From JBIICS01 sp044238735 (GTDB lineage: Bacteria; Bacteroidota; Bacteroidia; UBA4408): 8,958 nucleotides of DNA. The translations under genes and the position numbers were made by a program. Every line of letters starts with the position of its first letter. The first letter of the stretch is position 1. Location of the stretch: positions 1 to 8,958 of the forward strand of contig JBIICS010000116.1 in assembly GCA_044238735.1 (NCBI GenBank). Direction: 5' to 3'. Below the pieces are notes generated by a model, which saw only the letters and a list, made by a program, of their open reading frames with translations, ran no database searches and was not told where the DNA came from. Shown here in pieces: positions 6,466 through 8,958 of this stretch.

Positions 6466-7037
6466 TAGATATTAGCAACATTAGTTTTAAAAAGCTTTAC
6501 TGCAATAGCTAATAATATAACACCAAATACTTTTCTAATAATATTAATTCCACCATTACCCAATAATTTTTCTATGCGTTCCATATTTCGTAAAACAATA
6601 TATACAATACAAACATTAAGTATAATAGCAATCACAATATTTACATCATGATATTCAGCTTTAAGTGAAAGCAATGTAGTAAGTGTTCCGGCGCCTGCAA
6701 TTAAAGGAAAAGCAATTGGAACAATAGAAGCCGTTTCCGAAACACTATCTTTATAAAGCCGAATCCCTAAAATCATTTCTAATGCAATAAAGAACAAAAC
6801 AAAAGAACCGGCAACAGCAAAAGAGCTAACATCCAAACCAATTAAACCCAGTATAGTCTCACCCGACCACAAAAAGAGTAACATAATAAATAAGGAAGCA
6901 ATGGAAGCTTTTTCAGATTCAATTGCGCCTACATTTCTTCTTAATTCAATTAATACCGGAACAGAACCAACAACATCTATTACTGCAAATAATATCATGG
7001 CAATTGAAAGAATTTCCTGAAAACTAATATTCCACAT
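6465..7037 (-). CDS. MarC-family integral membrane protein (UPF0056)
   Basis: A 190-residue inner-membrane protein with about six hydrophobic segments (near 8-29, 45-67, 71-91, 104-124, 131-149 and 167-184). Family hallmarks are LFAVIDVVGSVPVLIEL (16-32), FVLFFIALEMILG (79-91) and the conserved PIAFPLIAGAGTLTTLLSL (107-125). The E. coli founding member was once tied to multiple antibiotic resistance, but deletion work did not support that, so transport activity and substrate remain unknown and no resistance role should be read into it. The ATG at 7037 fits the usual N-terminus, which precedes helix 1 closely. It is the first gene of the minus-strand run and its TAG overlaps the GTG of rnhA. 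A 55-base gap divides it from the divergent TrmH-like gene; I find no convincing promoter in that gap. Confidence 0.92.
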   Translation of the reverse strand: MWNISFQEILSIAMILFAVIDVVGSVPVLIELRRNVGAIESEKASIASLFIMLLFLWSGETILGLIGLDVSSFAVAGSFVLFFIALEMILGIRLYKDSVSETASIVPIAFPLIAGAGTLTTLLSLKAEYHDVNIVIAIILNVCIVYIVLRNMERIEKLLGNGGINIIRKVFGVILLAIAVKLFKTNVANI

Positions 7038-7092
7038 AAAGCATTATTTTTACCTAAAATTAGTATTTATTTAGCACTTGTATCCTTGAAAA

Positions 7093-7632
7093 ATGGAAAA
7101 CCGCAAATTAAAACTGGACGAACTAAACAGAGTCGATATAAACGAATATAAAGATCAAAAGAAATTTCCCATCATAATTTTACTTGATAATGTTAGAAGC
7201 GCATTAAATGTAGGTTCGGTTTTTAGAACGTGTGATGCATTTGCAATTGAAGAGCTTGGGTTATGTGGCATAACAGCAACACCACCCAATAAGGAGATTA
7301 TGAAAACCGCTTTGGGTGCAACTGAAAGTGTTAAATGGAAAAAATTTGATGATACTATCCAATCAATAGAATATTATAAAAAAAGGGGTTATAAAATATA
7401 CGCACTAGAGCAAGCAGAAAACACTAAATTTTTAAATGAATTTAATTTTAATCTCCACACTAAAATAGTTTTAATTTTTGGTAATGAAGTAGAAGGCATA
7501 CAGCAAGATATTATTGATTTGTGCGATGCCGTAATAGAGATTCCGCAATTTGGAACTAAACATTCATTAAACATATCCGTTTCGGCCGGAATAGCTATAT
7601 GGGAAGCAGTTAAAGAAATGAAAAAAACATAA
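7093..7632 (+). CDS. TrmH/SpoU-family RNA 2'-O-ribose methyltransferase
   Basis: A 179-residue SPOUT-class (trefoil-knot) enzyme expected to methylate a ribose 2'-OH in tRNA or rRNA using SAM. Motif 1 is LDNVRSALNVGSVFRTCDAF (31-50) with N39 and the catalytic-type R45. Motif 2 is IVLIFGNEVEG (125-135) with N131 and E134. Motif 3 is IEIPQFGTKHSLNISVS (148-164) with the SLN triad at 158-160. It is a minimal catalytic domain without the L30e-like substrate-binding domain found in RlmB-type proteins. That leaves TrmH (tRNA G18) or a related target possible, but motif identity alone does not fix it, so no symbol is given. The knot motif 3 reads GTKHSLN where many family members have an acidic residue before SLN. 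The ATG at 7093 is the first in frame with the conserved part. The gene stands alone between divergent marC-like and convergent phosphatase genes. Confidence 0.93.
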   Translation: MENRKLKLDELNRVDINEYKDQKKFPIIILLDNVRSALNVGSVFRTCDAFAIEELGLCGITATPPNKEIMKTALGATESVKWKKFDDTIQSIEYYKKRGYKIYALEQAENTKFLNEFNFNLHTKIVLIFGNEVEGIQQDIIDLCDAVIEIPQFGTKHSLNISVSAGIAIWEAVKEMKKT

Positions 7633-7642
7633 TACCTTACCG

Positions 7643-8869
7643 TTAATTAACTTTACAAGAAAGCATGGTTATATCGTCGGCAATAGATTTTTTGCCTTTA
7701 AAACGGTAAAGCGACTTAAGTAATAAATCATTGAGCAATTCGGGAGCCAGCTGATGATGTTTTAACACAAACTCGTTTATGTGTTTAGAAGAAAAATAGT
7801 CTCCTTTTTCATTGATCAACTCATTTATTCCATCAGTATATAAAAAAATCAATGAATCTTTTTTAAGAACAACTTTTCCTTCGTTAACTTTTCCTAATTC
7901 ATCTAACATTCCAAGACCGGTGCAGCTTACCTTTAAAATTTCGCTTACACCTTCATTTACAATAATTGGTGGTAAATGGGCTGCATTTATATAATTTAAT
8001 TCTTTTGTTTTAACATTATATATACCCATAAAAAAAGTTATAAACCTATCCCCTTTTGCTGCATGCAAAACTTTTAAATTGAGCTGATGAACTAATTCGG
8101 TAAGACTTTTTGTAGTTTGGATAAGCGCTCGAAGATTAGCCTGAAAGTTAGACATTAGCAAGGCAGCAGAAACGCCCTTCCCCGAGACGTCAGCAATACA
8201 AAGGGCAAATTCTTTATCGTTTAGTTTAAAAAAATCGTAATAGTCTCCTCCAACCTGATGATGAGGAAGGTATTTAGCGGCCACATTTAAATGAGGTGTA
8301 ATATTTAAGCTATCGGGGAAAAGCATTTCCTGAACCTCTCTGGCCAAATCGAGTTCTTTTTTAATTGCCTGCTGTTTAATATTCTCTTTAGCCAGTCGTT
8401 TATTTTCAACGGCAACAAAAATTAAATTTGTAAGTGTTTGAATAAAAGGAAGGTGTTTAATTGACGGGCTAATGGCAATCTGTTCTTCGTCAAAATCTCC
8501 AATTAAAACATAGGCTAATGCTTGTTTTTTATGAAACACCGGTATTATAATGTCAAAAGGAGCATATTCAGATTTATTAGTAACGTATTTTATTTCTTGA
8601 ATAGACAGCAAATCTTTTTGAACATCAAAATAAATTTTTCTACCCCGCAAACCATAGCGAATAATTTCATTCCATTTACCGGTATTGGCGTATAATAAAA
8701 GTTTACCAATATTTAATTGTTTTTTTAGTATGATTTCATACAAACCAAACAATTTTTCCTGAGGCACATTACTATTTATAGCCTTGGTTATTTCGAGCAA
8801 CGACTCTAACTTAAAAGCGTTTACCTTTAATCTTTCCTGTATTTTTTGTACATTCTGACTGTTAGGCAT
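7643..8869 (-). CDS. SpoIIE/RsbU-type PP2C serine/threonine phosphatase with N-terminal GAF-like sensor
   Basis: A 408-residue protein likely to dephosphorylate a phospho-serine/threonine on an anti-sigma-factor antagonist or similar switch protein. The C-terminal half is a complete PP2C/SpoIIE domain: VGGDYYDFF (206-214) with metal-binding D209, CIADVSGKGVSAALLM (224-239) with D227, FFMGIYN (279-285), NAAHLPPI (295-302), GLGMLDE (318-324), IFLYTDGINE (341-350) with D346, and ADDITMLSC (397-405) with D398/D399. All the expected acidic residues are present, so it should be active. Residues about 20-155 look like a GAF-type sensory fold, joined by a helix ending in the usual KELDLAREVQEMLFP linker (171-185). 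No membrane segment is seen. I choose the ATG at 8869 because its first eight bases, ATGCCTAA, contain the stop of the upstream gene; the longer reading begins at TTG 8893 and would overlap that gene by 32 bases. Its stop is ten bases from the convergent TrmH-like gene. Confidence 0.9.
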   Translation of the reverse strand: MPNSQNVQKIQERLKVNAFKLESLLEITKAINSNVPQEKLFGLYEIILKKQLNIGKLLLYANTGKWNEIIRYGLRGRKIYFDVQKDLLSIQEIKYVTNKSEYAPFDIIIPVFHKKQALAYVLIGDFDEEQIAISPSIKHLPFIQTLTNLIFVAVENKRLAKENIKQQAIKKELDLAREVQEMLFPDSLNITPHLNVAAKYLPHHQVGGDYYDFFKLNDKEFALCIADVSGKGVSAALLMSNFQANLRALIQTTKSLTELVHQLNLKVLHAAKGDRFITFFMGIYNVKTKELNYINAAHLPPIIVNEGVSEILKVSCTGLGMLDELGKVNEGKVVLKKDSLIFLYTDGINELINEKGDYFSSKHINEFVLKHHQLAPELLNDLLLKSLYRFKGKKSIADDITMLSCKVN

Positions 8870-8958
8870 TACCGCTTTTCTTAATATATTCAATTATTTC
8901 GGGAAGACGTTTAACCATTGCCAGCTCTTTCATTTTATCTCTGGCATCTTGTGTAGGC
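8862..8958 (-). CDS. C-terminal end of an unidentified gene (runs off window)
   Basis: Reading the minus strand inward from the right edge gives an open frame of 31 codons ending at TAA 8864-8862. It starts at the edge with PTQDARDKMKELAMVKRLP and ends IIEYIKKSGNA. The segment is helical and charged, with no motif I recognise. Its reality is supported by an undisturbed frame to the edge and by the tight overlap of its stop with the ATG of the phosphatase gene (ATGCCTAA, eight bases), as expected for co-transcribed neighbours. It may be a functional partner of the phosphatase, but the fragment is too short to say. Confidence 0.6.
   Translation of the reverse strand, partial: PTQDARDKMKELAMVKRLPEIIEYIKKSGNA

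Noticed and set aside
6465..7037. Antibiotic resistance gene (MarC)
   Set aside because: The historical name is not supported by later work on the E. coli gene; membership in the family does not indicate resistance.
7038..7092. Promoter-like TATCCTTG (7081-7088, plus) and TAATTTTA (7062-7055, minus) between the MarC-like and TrmH-like genes
   Set aside because: Each has one mismatch to TAnnTTTG and lacks a -33 TTG at proper spacing; the plus-strand one would place the start site at or within the start codon.
7389..7574. A 61-codon minus-strand ORF inside the TrmH-like gene
   Set aside because: Shadow of motif 2 and 3 coding sequence on the other strand.
7642..7651. Ten-base palindrome GTTAATTAAC at the convergent junction with a T-run on the minus strand beyond it
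   Set aside because: A perfect palindrome without a loop cannot form a useful hairpin, and the T-run is too far away to make a standard terminator.
7812..7994. A 60-codon plus-strand ORF inside the phosphatase gene
   Set aside because: Antisense shadow of the conserved PP2C domain.

Overview
The window looks like ordinary chromosomal DNA of a Bacteroidota bacterium. It is AT-rich, Shine-Dalgarno sequences are almost absent, and two good matches to the Bacteroidota -7 promoter element TAnnTTTG sit in the largest intergenic gap. The proteins have the sequence character of that phylum: a five-helix di-heme SdhC followed by a Bacteroidota-type SdhA, a MORN_2/YwqK-like secreted protein, and a TrmH-family protein with the PQFGTKHSLN variant of motif 3. 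Genus cannot be read from this stretch.

Layout. (1) Left edge, minus strand: a succinate dehydrogenase/fumarate reductase operon, sdhC (244-936) then the first 70 codons of sdhA (running off the window at base 1). (2) Bases 937-1280: a 344-base divergent regulatory region with one candidate promoter per direction and a 12-base direct repeat. (3) Plus strand, 1281-5102: a tightly packed run of three genes: a large APC-family amino acid permease, a secreted repeat protein of unknown role, and an RsmB/NOP2-type RNA cytosine-C5 methyltransferase. The junctions overlap by 1 and 8 bases. (4) Minus strand, 7037-5109: marC-like membrane protein, rnhA (RNase HI) and prmC (release-factor glutamine methyltransferase), with junctions of -1 and +1 bases. 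(5) Plus strand, 7093-7632: a single TrmH/SpoU-family RNA 2'-O-methyltransferase. (6) Minus strand, right edge: the C-terminal end of an unidentified gene overlapping by 8 bases a GAF-like plus SpoIIE-type serine/threonine phosphatase.

How the genes relate. The sdh genes supply complex II for respiration. Three separate methyltransferases (RsmB-like, PrmC, TrmH-like) lie within 3.7 kb and all act on the translation apparatus, although they are in different transcription units. The SpoIIE phosphatase is a likely output enzyme of a partner-switching or stress-signalling circuit whose other parts are not in view. Three start codons deserve attention: GTG for the RsmB-like gene, GTG for rnhA, and an ATG at 8869 that I prefer over an upstream in-frame TTG at 8893 for the phosphatase.

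I found no mobile element, CRISPR array, RNA gene or convincing new multi-gene system. The observations worth a second look are small-scale: the direct repeat in the divergent promoter region, a two-part inverted repeat at the rsmB-like/prmC convergent junction, the two long extracytoplasmic insertions in the permease, and the secreted repeat protein locked between the permease and the RNA methyltransferase.
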